From positions 310,001-374,000 of the forward strand of contig NZ_JAAHIH010000001.1 of NCBI RefSeq assembly GCF_010671925.1: DNA of 64,000 nt, given 5' to 3'. The translations under genes and the position numbers were made by a program. Positions 55,532-63,297 of the stretch are shown here, in pieces. Source of the stretch: Moorena sp. SIOASIH (GTDB taxonomy: Bacteria > Cyanobacteriota > Cyanobacteriia > Cyanobacteriales > Coleofasciculaceae). The notes beneath the pieces are model-generated. The model made no database searches and was not told where the DNA came from. It was given only the letters and a program-made list of their open reading frames with translations. Positions within the stretch are counted from its first letter, which is position 1, and every line of letters begins with the position of its first letter.

Positions 55532-56078
55532 TAGGAATCCAAGCACTGAAAACTCCGCCTCAAAGCGAGCCCAGATGAAAGTGGCTAGCGAGTTTAGTCG
55601 CCTAGAAAGAAATATTGCAACCGGGGTTGATAATTGTCTAGCCAGAGTATACTAGTAGTATGAGTACAGGCTGAAAAACCGAGGCGCAACCGGGAGAGAG
55701 ACCCGCCACTGCATGACCTGAAAGTAGTAATGCTCGGAGGGTAGGGAAAGTCCTCCTTAAAAACCCAATCGTTAATTAGCAGTTAACGTGTGAACCTAGC
55801 AGAACACGACTTGAGATAGAAAACGGTACGGCGGGGCACGCCGGAACCAGGTGAATAGGGAAGAAACGGACTATGCACATGCACTTTCCTGCAAGTAGCC
55901 AAACGCCTAAGGAGAATTGCCCGCTGGGTCTACTGTGAACTAAACTGAATTCTTGGTCTTGACGGGTCTTTGGTTTAGATATTGCCTACTTTTTGGCGGC
56001 GTCAAAGATTAGGACACAGTGGTTTAAGGCAGCTCGTTGATCTAGGAATCGCCGTTCTTTCAAGACGGCGAGTGTCAA
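55532..56078 (+). mobile_element. Non-autonomous IS200/IS605-type element with unusual internal segment
   Basis: The left end ACTGAAAACTCCGCCTC..., GTGGCTAGCGAGTTTAGTCG matches the element at 44240; the right end has CGCCGT...ACGGCG (56050-56070) and AGTGTCAA. About 547 bp, with no intact tnpB; GTAGHAGTR-like and LGHSGLRQLV-like codons near 55835 and 55990 may be TnpB tails. The centre, about 55650-55930, is GC-richer and looks structured (GGAGGGTAGGGAAAGTCCTCC-like stem at 55736-55757). It could be a truncated group II intron or a guide-RNA scaffold; I cannot decide. Confidence 0.6.
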
Positions 56079-56180
56079 GGAGCTCAAGGGATACCAGAAT
56101 CTTGGCGTTCCCGACTGGTTAAACGGGAACTGATTGAGTCCACAGCTGACCAACTCTTTGCCCTCGCTCAACGCGCTTAA
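56079..56180 (+). pseudogene. ADP-ribosylglycohydrolase, 3' end
   Basis: Directly after the element: GAQGIPESWRSRLVKRELIE and STADQLFALAQRA, stop. It is the characteristic C-terminus of the family (GIPxxW...L...LADxL). The middle of the gene, roughly 150 codons with the second metal motif, is missing, so insertion was accompanied by deletion. Confidence 0.8.
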
Positions 56181-56312
56181 GTTATATCAATTAAGTGATA
56201 TCAAGTAAGTTATATCAATAATTTATAGCGTTTCAAATACTTATGAAGTACATTCCATTTGCTTCCCCCCTCCCACCCTTCCGCCAGCAGTAGGGAGGAT
56301 TACGACTCCCAA

Positions 56313-56375
56313 CTCCCGACTTCCGACTCCCGACTCCCGACTCCCGACTCCCGACTCCCGACTCCCGACTTCCTA
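56313..56375. repeat. CGACTCC heptamer array
   Basis: About seven tandem CCCGACT-type heptamers (CTCCCGACTCCCGACT and similar) downstream of the HTH gene. Confidence 0.85.
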
Positions 56376-56423
56376 AAACCCTAAGGGCGAAAGTCCCTCA
56401 CCCAGAAGCAACGGGACTTGATA

Positions 56424-57443
56424 TCAAAGAGAATAGACCTGACCATCAATTAATAATCGGGTAATTCCTTTAGCTTGCAAATAGGAAGAGGTCTTCTGAA
56501 GCATCTGAGCATCAGGAACCTTGATGACTCGCTCAGAACGGTTAGAAAAACGCCGTGCCACCCTATGGTTTTCGAATACTGGCAAAGTTGTCTCTTGAAC
56601 TTCTTCGTCAGGAATTTGTCCGAGGTCGCTAAACTCATTCAGAGGGCGAGCAATTAACTCCGCCGCTCGGCTGACTACCAAATAGCAGGTTTTAGGAAGA
56701 GAAGCTTCCGAGAGGGGCAAAATTTCAATGTAAGAACCGCTTTTAGCCACAGAGGTTCTGATCGATTCGTGAATCTCGGCATCTGGCAAGTCATCGTCCC
56801 AATCTTCATCTAGGTCATCTAGGTCATCTAGGTCATCTAGATCATCTAGATCATCTAGGTCATCCAAATCCTCTAAATCATCATCTTGATCCAAATCCCC
56901 TAAATCTTCGTCCAGCAACTCAGCGAATCTCCTAGTTGCTAGTCCCTTATCCTCAGGTAAGAATTCATCTTGGTCATCAACATACTTATCTTCATCTGAA
57001 CCTGATGTGGTAATATCAAGTTGCAATTGGGTATGTTGCTCCTCTTCCTCCACTGGTGGTTGAGCAGCCACAGAGGAACGCTTACGCCGCCGACGTCCAT
57101 CAGTAGAGGTTGAAGTCAATAAATCACTGATAGATTCTGCTAATGGTTCATTTGCTAATGGTTCATTTTCGAGTCCAACTAGTGATGGTTGAGCTGCTGA
57201 TTCTACCACAGGCTTAGACGTTTTGACAGTAGAAGAGGAAACATGATCAGCAGTACGATTAGAGCGCTTTTGTTGAATTAGAGCCTCGTATTCTGGCTCC
57301 AACAAGTTGCTCTTAAGGATACGGCTAATGGTGGAGTTACTAACTCCATAACGGTCAGCCAGCGTTGAGGTTGTCTCTGCTGTCTGTCGATATAGTTCTA
57401 GGATGTCCTGTTTATCGACATCAGATAGTTTTCTTGGACTCAT
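56424..57443 (-). CDS. HTH DNA-binding protein with acidic Asp-Leu repeat
   Basis: 339 aa. N-terminal helix-turn-helix of transposase/Trp-repressor-like type: MSPRKLSDVDKQDILELYRQ, TAETTSTLADRYGVSNSTIS, RILKSNLLEPEY (residues 1-55). A long acidic linker includes a repeat of LDDLDDLDD type (about 190-215) encoded by 9-bp units, then a conserved C-terminal domain (GSYIEILPLSEASLPKTCYL, VIKVPDAQMLQKTSSYLQAK, GITRLLIDGQVYSL). Possibly a cyanobacterial transcription factor; regulon unknown. It overlaps the membrane-protein gene upstream by four bases, so they form an operon. Confidence 0.8.
   Translation of the reverse strand: MSPRKLSDVDKQDILELYRQTAETTSTLADRYGVSNSTISRILKSNLLEPEYEALIQQKRSNRTADHVSSSTVKTSKPVVESAAQPSLVGLENEPLANEPLAESISDLLTSTSTDGRRRRKRSSVAAQPPVEEEEQHTQLQLDITTSGSDEDKYVDDQDEFLPEDKGLATRRFAELLDEDLGDLDQDDDLEDLDDLDDLDDLDDLDDLDDLDEDWDDDLPDAEIHESIRTSVAKSGSYIEILPLSEASLPKTCYLVVSRAAELIARPLNEFSDLGQIPDEEVQETTLPVFENHRVARRFSNRSERVIKVPDAQMLQKTSSYLQAKGITRLLIDGQVYSL
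56808..56880. repeat. 9-bp coding minisatellite (TCATCTAGG)
   Basis: Seven to eight tandem TCATCTAGG/TCATCTAGA units encoding repeated Leu-Asp-Asp. Related in wording to the 18-bp repeat in the STAND gene. Confidence 0.9.
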
Positions 57444-58474
57444 GCTACTTTTTCAGCTCGCCTGCGTGAACCACGACGGGAACGGCTCGATATTTGATAT
57501 TCCAGGGCAGCCCCTATTGCAAACAATACACCACTGAATACAAAAAAGACTTCTGGTAAACCGCCACTTTCGTAGTTCGGTCTAGTCTCAGCATACTTAA
57601 ACCACATATCTGCAATGTACAGGCAAAATGTTGCAGCGGCAATCATTTGCCAGGATTGGGAAAAACGTCCACCCCAAAAAGCTAACAGTAGGGATGAGGC
57701 AATAATCAGCAGAATTACATCGAAAGCAATGTAGAGGGTCGTCAATTGGTTTGAATAGGCACTCAGTGACTTGTCAAGTTCGATAGCCCACCTTGGAGAA
57801 TTATGATTAGTACTCTGATTAGCCTCAGAGTTGGTTATTTCAGATGGCTTTGCCGAGATGACCATAGCATTATTTTCCAAGACCCCCAGTGGTGTGGTCG
57901 AGTCAGAAATAGAATACGCAATTGTCACATCACCAGATTCAGGAGTGCTGGATTCGAGGGAAGGGGCAAGTAACAGCAAAGCAGCTAAGGCCATCCCCAC
58001 TATGGCAATCGCTACAATCGTTAACCCTTGCCAAAGTTCTAAGTTTAAGCGTCTGGGAATAACTGCTAAAAACATGCCTACCCCAAGACATACGTAGGAG
58101 GATAAGTAAAACACATCTGCTAGTGATACATCAGGGTTAAGGTGAAAATACAGCTCCCACACACCGAATATCAAGTCACCCATCAAATAGAACAGATTCC
58201 CCAGAGCGAGTCCTAGCCAGACATTTCGTCCACTGGCAATCTGAGGGCTACGCCAATTTCTGAAACAGAGAATACTTGCTACTAGGAAGGGTATACATTC
58301 TAAAAAGTAGGTACTAATCAGGTACCAAAATGGACTTTCTTGCCCAGGGGATGTAATCCCAAACAGCAAGAAGAATAATAGGGAGATAATCGCCCAAGCA
58401 ATACCACCATAGATGATGGTCTGGCTGCTGAGGGGGGATAGATTACCTGATGACCGTTCTGCAGAGCTGCTCAT
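57440..58474 (-). CDS. Polytopic membrane protein, operon partner of the HTH protein
   Basis: 344 aa from ATG 58474 (MSSSAERSSGNLSPLS). About eight hydrophobic helices: near 23-40, 58-76, 88-108, 120-140, 150-170, 245-265, 275-290 and 310-330, with a soluble 60-residue loop between helices 5 and 6 (SSTPESGDVTIAYSISDSTT). Not assigned to a named family by me; the layout is like 7TM signalling modules of diguanylate cyclases but there is no output domain. The stop overlaps the start of the HTH gene (ATGA), implying coupled translation. A membrane sensor or regulator of the HTH protein is a reasonable inference. Confidence 0.7.
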   Translation of the reverse strand: MSSSAERSSGNLSPLSSQTIIYGGIAWAIISLLFFLLFGITSPGQESPFWYLISTYFLECIPFLVASILCFRNWRSPQIASGRNVWLGLALGNLFYLMGDLIFGVWELYFHLNPDVSLADVFYLSSYVCLGVGMFLAVIPRRLNLELWQGLTIVAIAIVGMALAALLLLAPSLESSTPESGDVTIAYSISDSTTPLGVLENNAMVISAKPSEITNSEANQSTNHNSPRWAIELDKSLSAYSNQLTTLYIAFDVILLIIASSLLLAFWGGRFSQSWQMIAAATFCLYIADMWFKYAETRPNYESGGLPEVFFVFSGVLFAIGAALEYQISSRSRRGSRRRAEKVA

Positions 58475-58567
58475 AAGGAATTTCACACTTATCACTGACT
58501 AGCACAATAAGACTATGGTTAGGCAGCTAAAATATCTATGATTCTTAAGCTTATTTTCAATTGTAGA

Positions 58568-59227
58568 TTATTGCCATAGATTACCAAGATCAGAGTTGTT
58601 AAGCCAGTTGATAAACTGAGTTTGCTCCTGAGGGGGCATATCCTGCAATATATCGCTAACCCCATCAGCAAAGTTGGTATTGCCAAAATAGTCTTTACCT
58701 AAGCGATAGAGTTCTTGCAACAGGGTGATCAGATGATGTTCTTCCCAGGTAGGAAAATCAGAGTTGGTAAGGGGGTCGATTTTGAGCAATTGTTGTACAG
58801 CTTGGGTCGATTCAACCTGGGGAAAGTTTGAATCTATCAAGATCTTGGCGATATCCTTCTGAAACAACCCAGCTTGTCTAGCTCCTAAGAAGTCTTCCAC
58901 ATCCATATACACCGTCTGTAGTAGCAAAAGACAGGCTTGAATGTAGGATACCCTAGTGCCCTCAGAGCTGGGTTCAGTGCCTAATTGATCCAGACGGATT
59001 TTTCCCCAAACGCTGTAGCGCTCAGGTTCTTCCAACAATACACAAGCTTTTCCCCGATGATCGGTGAGGTCTCGCCAGAAAGCTATGGCTTCCTCTTCCT
59101 GAGTGGCACCAAATACACTGAGCAGGCGAAAGGTTTGCCCCTGGTAATTGAGAATCGGGATTTGCTGCTCCCTCTGTGGGTGCTGAATACTAGAGATTTC
59201 AACATCCTGCCTTTTCAAAATAAACAT
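58568..59227 (-). CDS. Npun_F0813-like conserved cyanobacterial protein
   Basis: 219-aa soluble protein: MFILKRQDVEISSIQHPQRE, VFGATQEEEAIAFWRDLTDH, RGKACVLLEEPERYSVWGKI, YIQACLLLLQTVYMDVEDFL, and the C-terminal PPQEQTQFINWLNNSDLGNL. I recognise it as a cyanobacterial family without known function, named from Nostoc punctiforme; this naming is from memory. No catalytic motif seen. The start ATG at 59227 is natural. Confidence 0.7.
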   Translation of the reverse strand: MFILKRQDVEISSIQHPQREQQIPILNYQGQTFRLLSVFGATQEEEAIAFWRDLTDHRGKACVLLEEPERYSVWGKIRLDQLGTEPSSEGTRVSYIQACLLLLQTVYMDVEDFLGARQAGLFQKDIAKILIDSNFPQVESTQAVQQLLKIDPLTNSDFPTWEEHHLITLLQELYRLGKDYFGNTNFADGVSDILQDMPPQEQTQFINWLNNSDLGNLWQ

Positions 59228-59288
59228 GATACTGGCACATGACTCCTGACAGGGTCAGGGGGTGCTGTTGACGAAGTGTTCTAACCCC

Positions 59289-59432
59289 CTAGTACTCTGT
59301 CAATTTAGTTTTGAGGGTTAGGGCAAGGTCGCACGGTGGCACGGTGTTAAGTCATACCTAATGCCTAGTAAAAGCGTGCCTAATCCGGAAAAGTATAGTT
59401 TACCCCTCAATTCAATTTTGACAGAGTACTAG
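59289..59432. mobile_element. MITE with 29-bp imperfect terminal inverted repeats
   Basis: Left arm CTAGTACTCTGTCAATTTAG... (59289-59317) and right arm ...TTTTGACAGAGTACTAG (59404-59432) are inverted repeats with the outer 15 bases perfect. 144 bp, no coding. The CTAG at each outer end may be part of the arm or the target-site sequence. Non-autonomous, presumably moved by a DDE transposase. Confidence 0.75.
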
Positions 59433-59701
59433 TCACTATCTCCTGATCAGAATCCTGGTGACAGGGTCTGACTAAGTTCTGATCAGTGACACTGACTATG
59501 TACCTACCTTAACTCGGGTTCGAGCTAAGTGCCTTGAGTCTTACCGCTAATTGAGACAAGCAATCGATTGTGGTGGCTATCCACTTAAGCCCAAGGCTCT
59601 CCTGAGATCGGGAACGGGGAACGGGCAACGCTTAACGGGAAATGCTTTCTGTTACCGGAGCCATTGTTCCTTTATCCTAAGTTCCCTGTTCCGCCTTGAC
59701 C

Positions 59702-59730
59702 TTGACTGTCCCGTTTTAAATTGGTATAAT
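59702..59730 (+). promoter_or_regulatory. Near-perfect sigma-70 promoter upstream of tRNA-Arg
   Basis: TTGACT (59702-59707), 17 bases, TATAAT (59725-59730). It lies 137 bp before the tRNA. It could drive the tRNA with a long leader or a short RNA ending near the AAACAGTTTTTTC at 59837-59848. Confidence 0.7.
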
Positions 59731-59866
59731 AATCGTTTATGGTTTATCGAAACAGTAGTGAATACCCCCAAAGCGCCTTCATAGGACTAGGTATTAGCCA
59801 CACAGAGACTGGTACCCGATCACCAGCCAAGCAAAAACAGTTTTTTCTGATGTATGATATAGCTAT

Positions 59867-59939
59867 GCCCTCGTAGCTCAGTGGATAGAGCAAGGGATTT
59901 CTAATCCCTGGGTCGTGGGTTCAAATCCTACCGAGGGCG
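59867..59939 (+). tRNA. tRNA-Arg (anticodon TCT)
   Basis: 73 nt without CCA. Acceptor GCCCTCG/CGAGGGC, D arm with TAGCTCAGTGGATAGAGC, anticodon stem AGGGA-TTTCTAA-TCCCT giving TCT (reads AGA), T arm GTGGGTTCAAATCCTAC, discriminator G. Confidence 0.97.
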
Positions 59940-60151
59940 CTCTTTGGTCATTGGTTATTGGTCAAAAGTCAATACCATCTGGCTTAATTTGCCTCACAAA
60001 ATACATAGGACTAAGGATTAATGACTAATGACTAAATGTAAATCTAAATGTAAAGTGATGTTGCGCTCCTCTTAAAAATTATTGAGAAATCCCCCAAACC
60101 TGGATGAGACGCATATGCTAAGAAAAATAAAGAAATGTGTCAAGAGATGCC

Positions 60152-60463
60152 ATGGATAACTTACAACGATATCGCATTGTCTGCACCCTAAGCTTTGGTG
60201 ACATTTATGGACAAATTATGGTTTGGTTAATCGTAATTTTCCTGAGTCTCGCCTCAGCCTTAGCTCTTTGGAGTGCTGACCGCCAAATTTACGCTCTGGC
60301 AACTGTCGGGCTGATTTTGGTACTATCTCTGCCCTTCCTGCTCTTTGCCTTCGTGACTACATTGTTAAACCATATTGAAATTGCTCAGATGGAAGAGGAG
60401 GAAACCACATCAACAGCTGGAGGCAGAGCCCCTAGACAGAAACCTATTGGGGCGACCGGTTGA
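60152..60463 (+). CDS. Conserved two-helix membrane protein
   Basis: 103 aa from ATG 60152 (MDNLQRYRIVCTLSFGDIYG); an upstream GTG at 60137 adds five residues. Two transmembrane helices: IMVWLIVIFLSLASALALW (about 22-40) and YALATVGLILVLSLPFLLFA (about 47-66), then an acidic cytoplasmic tail QMEEEETTSTAGG. Resembles unnamed cyanobacterial proteins; function unknown. It lies 170 bp before sdhA on the same strand, possibly in one transcript. Confidence 0.65.
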   Translation: MDNLQRYRIVCTLSFGDIYGQIMVWLIVIFLSLASALALWSADRQIYALATVGLILVLSLPFLLFAFVTTLLNHIEIAQMEEEETTSTAGGRAPRQKPIGATG

Positions 60464-60633
60464 AGAGAATCCGGACCATCCCCGGCTTTTTCCGCAACCC
60501 GGGGAAGGGGAGTTGAGAGCCTCCGTGCTTGAGGAGGGGCGCTTCATACTTTTTCAGAATCCTAGATGGTAAATGCCTAGAGGCTAGAACCTAGAGCATA
60601 AAATAGGAATTCGGATTCCATAATACGACCGAG

Positions 60634-62361
60634 ATGCTAGAACACGATGTCATTATTGTCGGTGGGGGATTAGCTGGATGTCGCGCTGCTTTAGAGATTA
60701 AACGCTCTGAGCCTAAGCTGGATGTCGCCATTGTGGCTAAAACTCACCCAATTCGTTCCCATTCGGTGGCTGCCCAAGGGGGTATGGCAGCTACTCTGAA
60801 GAATGTTGATGCGTCCGATAGCTGGGAAGCCCATGCCTTTGACACGGTGAAAGGGTCTGACTACTTGGCAGACCAGGATGCAGTAGAAATCCTCACCAAA
60901 GAGGCTCCAGAGGTGGTCATTGAGCTGGAACACATGGGGGTGCTGTTTTCCCGCTTACCGGATGGTCGGATTGCTCAGAGGGCTTTTGGAGGGCATTCCT
61001 ATCGCCGCACTTGCTACGCGGCAGATAAGACGGGTCACGCCATTTTGCATGAACTGGTGAACAATCTCCGGCATAACGGTGTCAAACTCTACGATGAGTG
61101 GTACGTTATGCAGCTGATTTTGGAAGAGGGCCAGGCAAAAGGGGTGGTGATGTTCCAGCTCCTAGACACGAAGGTGGAAGTAGTACGGGCAAAAGCGGTC
61201 ATGTTTGCTACTGGGGGTTATGGACGGGTATTTAATACGACCTCCAATGACTTTGCCTCCACTGGGGATGGTCTGGGAATGTCAGCTCTGGCTGGGGTGC
61301 CTTTGGAAGATATGGAGTTTGTACAGTTTCACCCTACGGGCTTGTATCCGGTGGGGGTTTTGATTTCTGAGGCGGTACGAGGGGAAGGGGCTTATCTGAT
61401 TAACTCAGAAGGCGATCGCTTTATGAGCGACTACGCCCCCAAACAAATGGAACTGGCACCCCGGGATATTACTTCAAGAGCGATTACCCTAGAACTCAGA
61501 GCTGGTCGTGGCATTCACCCTGATGGCAGGGCAGGGGGACCTTTTGTTTACCTTGACCTGCGCCACATGGGCAAAGACAAGATTATGAGTCGGATTCCGT
61601 TTTGCTGGGAAGAAGCCCATCGATTGGTTGGTATTGACGCAGTACATCAACCAATGCCAGTACGACCAACTGCCCACTACTCTATGGGGGGAATCCCTGT
61701 CAACACCGATGGGCAAGTCCATAGTGGTAAAGATGGGTTAATTGAAGGCTTCTTTGCCGCTGGGGAATCAGCCTGTATCTCTGTTCATGGGGCAAATCGC
61801 CTTGGGAGTAATTCCCTGTTGGAATGTGTCGTTTATGGCAAAAGAACTGGTGCTGCGATCGCAAAATACGTCCAAGACCGGAAGTTACCAGACATTGACG
61901 AGCAATCCTACCTCAATGCAGCCCAGGCAAAAATCAAAGCCCTTGTGGAAAAATCTGGCACCTTACGGCTTAACCAGTTGCGTCAAGCCTTCCAAGACTG
62001 TATGACCCAATTCTGTGGCGTTTTCCGTAACCAAGCTTCCATGGAGGAGGGGTTAAACCAACTGGAACAATTGAAACAACAGTACCAGCAAATTTATTTG
62101 GATGACAAAGGCAACTGCTGGAACACGGAAATTATCGAAGCCTTGGAACTGCGCAATTTAATGATAGTCGGAGAAATCATTCTTACATCTGCCCTGAACC
62201 GACGAGAAAGCCGGGGTGCCCATAGCCGGGAGGATTATCCCCAACGGGATGATCCCAATTTTCTCAAACACACCCTAGCGTTTTACTCATCCGCAGGTAT
62301 TGACCTGCAATATAAACCGGTAAGCATCACCTTGTTTGAACCGAAAGAGCGGAAGTATTGA
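60634..62361 (+). CDS. sdhA: Succinate dehydrogenase/fumarate reductase flavoprotein subunit
   Basis: 575 aa. Oxidises succinate to fumarate and feeds electrons to the quinone pool at the thylakoid or plasma membrane. FAD site HDVIIVGGGLAGCRAALEIK; the FAD-linking His region RSHSVAAQGGMAATLKN; substrate site GYGRVFNTTSNDFASTGDG, EFVQFHPTGLYPVGVLISEA (catalytic His/Arg), RPTAHYSMGGIPVNTDGQVH, and the adenine loop SVHGANRLGSNSLLECVVYG. The C-terminal helical domain ends YKPVSITLFEPKERKY. Typical length, all motifs intact. sdhB is not adjacent, as is common in cyanobacteria. Confidence 0.96.
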   Translation: MLEHDVIIVGGGLAGCRAALEIKRSEPKLDVAIVAKTHPIRSHSVAAQGGMAATLKNVDASDSWEAHAFDTVKGSDYLADQDAVEILTKEAPEVVIELEHMGVLFSRLPDGRIAQRAFGGHSYRRTCYAADKTGHAILHELVNNLRHNGVKLYDEWYVMQLILEEGQAKGVVMFQLLDTKVEVVRAKAVMFATGGYGRVFNTTSNDFASTGDGLGMSALAGVPLEDMEFVQFHPTGLYPVGVLISEAVRGEGAYLINSEGDRFMSDYAPKQMELAPRDITSRAITLELRAGRGIHPDGRAGGPFVYLDLRHMGKDKIMSRIPFCWEEAHRLVGIDAVHQPMPVRPTAHYSMGGIPVNTDGQVHSGKDGLIEGFFAAGESACISVHGANRLGSNSLLECVVYGKRTGAAIAKYVQDRKLPDIDEQSYLNAAQAKIKALVEKSGTLRLNQLRQAFQDCMTQFCGVFRNQASMEEGLNQLEQLKQQYQQIYLDDKGNCWNTEIIEALELRNLMIVGEIILTSALNRRESRGAHSREDYPQRDDPNFLKHTLAFYSSAGIDLQYKPVSITLFEPKERKY

Positions 62362-62457
62362 TTGTTACTCCGATACTGCCTCACTGGTCGAGTCATGAGT
62401 AACTAGCGTTACCACTGTGTTTTGGTTACTTATGACTAATCATGCTTTGGGCAATGA

Positions 62458-63297
62458 CTAATTTTCTGGAGTTTCTGGAGTTTCTGGCGTTTCTGGAGTT
62501 TCCGCTGCTAACTGTTTGACTTGGTCTTTGTACTTGGCTGGTGCTAGGGATGCAGCCTGGTCAAACAGGGGTTTAGCCTTTTCAGTGTTACCCTGTTCTT
62601 TAAAAATCATGGCTTTAGCTAGCACTGGTCTCCAGTCATCTTGGTTGCCTTTGATCGCCTGGTCATAGATAGCTGTGGCTTCGTCATAACGCTTCTGATT
62701 CGCGTAAACTTGACCTAACAACAACTGCACAGAAATGACATCAATGCTCCCAGGCTTAATCTCATTGACTTGCTGGGAACTTTTTAAGGTGTCTTGCAGC
62801 AAACCGATGGCTGCTTCTGGGCGGTTTTCCTGGGTTAGCAAACTAACTAACCCTTGCAGAGCATTCATATCCCCAGGCTTAGCGTTTAATATGTCCCGAT
62901 AGGCTTGAGCTGCTCCTTCGCGATCGCCAATTTGTTGTTTTACCTGAGCCAGCAAGACTCCATAATCTGTCTGGTCTGTATTGAGTTTGGCTAACTTTTC
63001 TAAGGGTTCAATGGTGCCTTTGATGTCTCTGAGCTGCAGCCGTATCTCCAGCAGACCTCTCAAAGCCGTTAAATTTTCTGGTTCTCGCTGCAAGACTAGT
63101 TCATAACCCTTGGCTTGAGCTTCTAGTTCTGCTTGCTGCTGGGCAGAAATATTTGGTGTAGCTGTAGGTGTTGCCCCAACAGAGGCGGGATTATCCTTGA
63201 AAATATTCCCTAGCAAAGGAATCATCGAAATACCGATAAAGGCTAGCACAGCTAGTACTAGCACTATTTTGATCCAGAGACTGCGCTTTTGAGACAC
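62458..63297 (-). CDS. TPR-repeat membrane-anchored protein
   Basis: 279 aa from GTG 63297. MSQKRSLWIKIVLVLAVLAF with a single N-terminal membrane helix (9-30), then TPR repeats: LVLQREPENLTALRGLLEIR, AAQAYRDILNAKPGDMNALQ, LLLGQVYANQKRYDEATAIY and MIFKEQGNTEKAKPLFDQAA. The end is a short coding repeat ETPETPETPETPEN from 12-bp units. TPR scaffolds in cyanobacteria often assist photosystem or pilus assembly; the particular role is not known. It converges with sdhA. Confidence 0.85.
   Translation of the reverse strand: MSQKRSLWIKIVLVLAVLAFIGISMIPLLGNIFKDNPASVGATPTATPNISAQQQAELEAQAKGYELVLQREPENLTALRGLLEIRLQLRDIKGTIEPLEKLAKLNTDQTDYGVLLAQVKQQIGDREGAAQAYRDILNAKPGDMNALQGLVSLLTQENRPEAAIGLLQDTLKSSQQVNEIKPGSIDVISVQLLLGQVYANQKRYDEATAIYDQAIKGNQDDWRPVLAKAMIFKEQGNTEKAKPLFDQAASLAPAKYKDQVKQLAAETPETPETPETPEN

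Noticed and set aside
55640-55960. Cobalamin riboswitch or RNase P RNA
   Set aside because: CCCGCCACTG and GGGAAAGTCC resemble parts of these RNAs, but the B12 box and the RNase P core are absent and the context is inside a transposable element.
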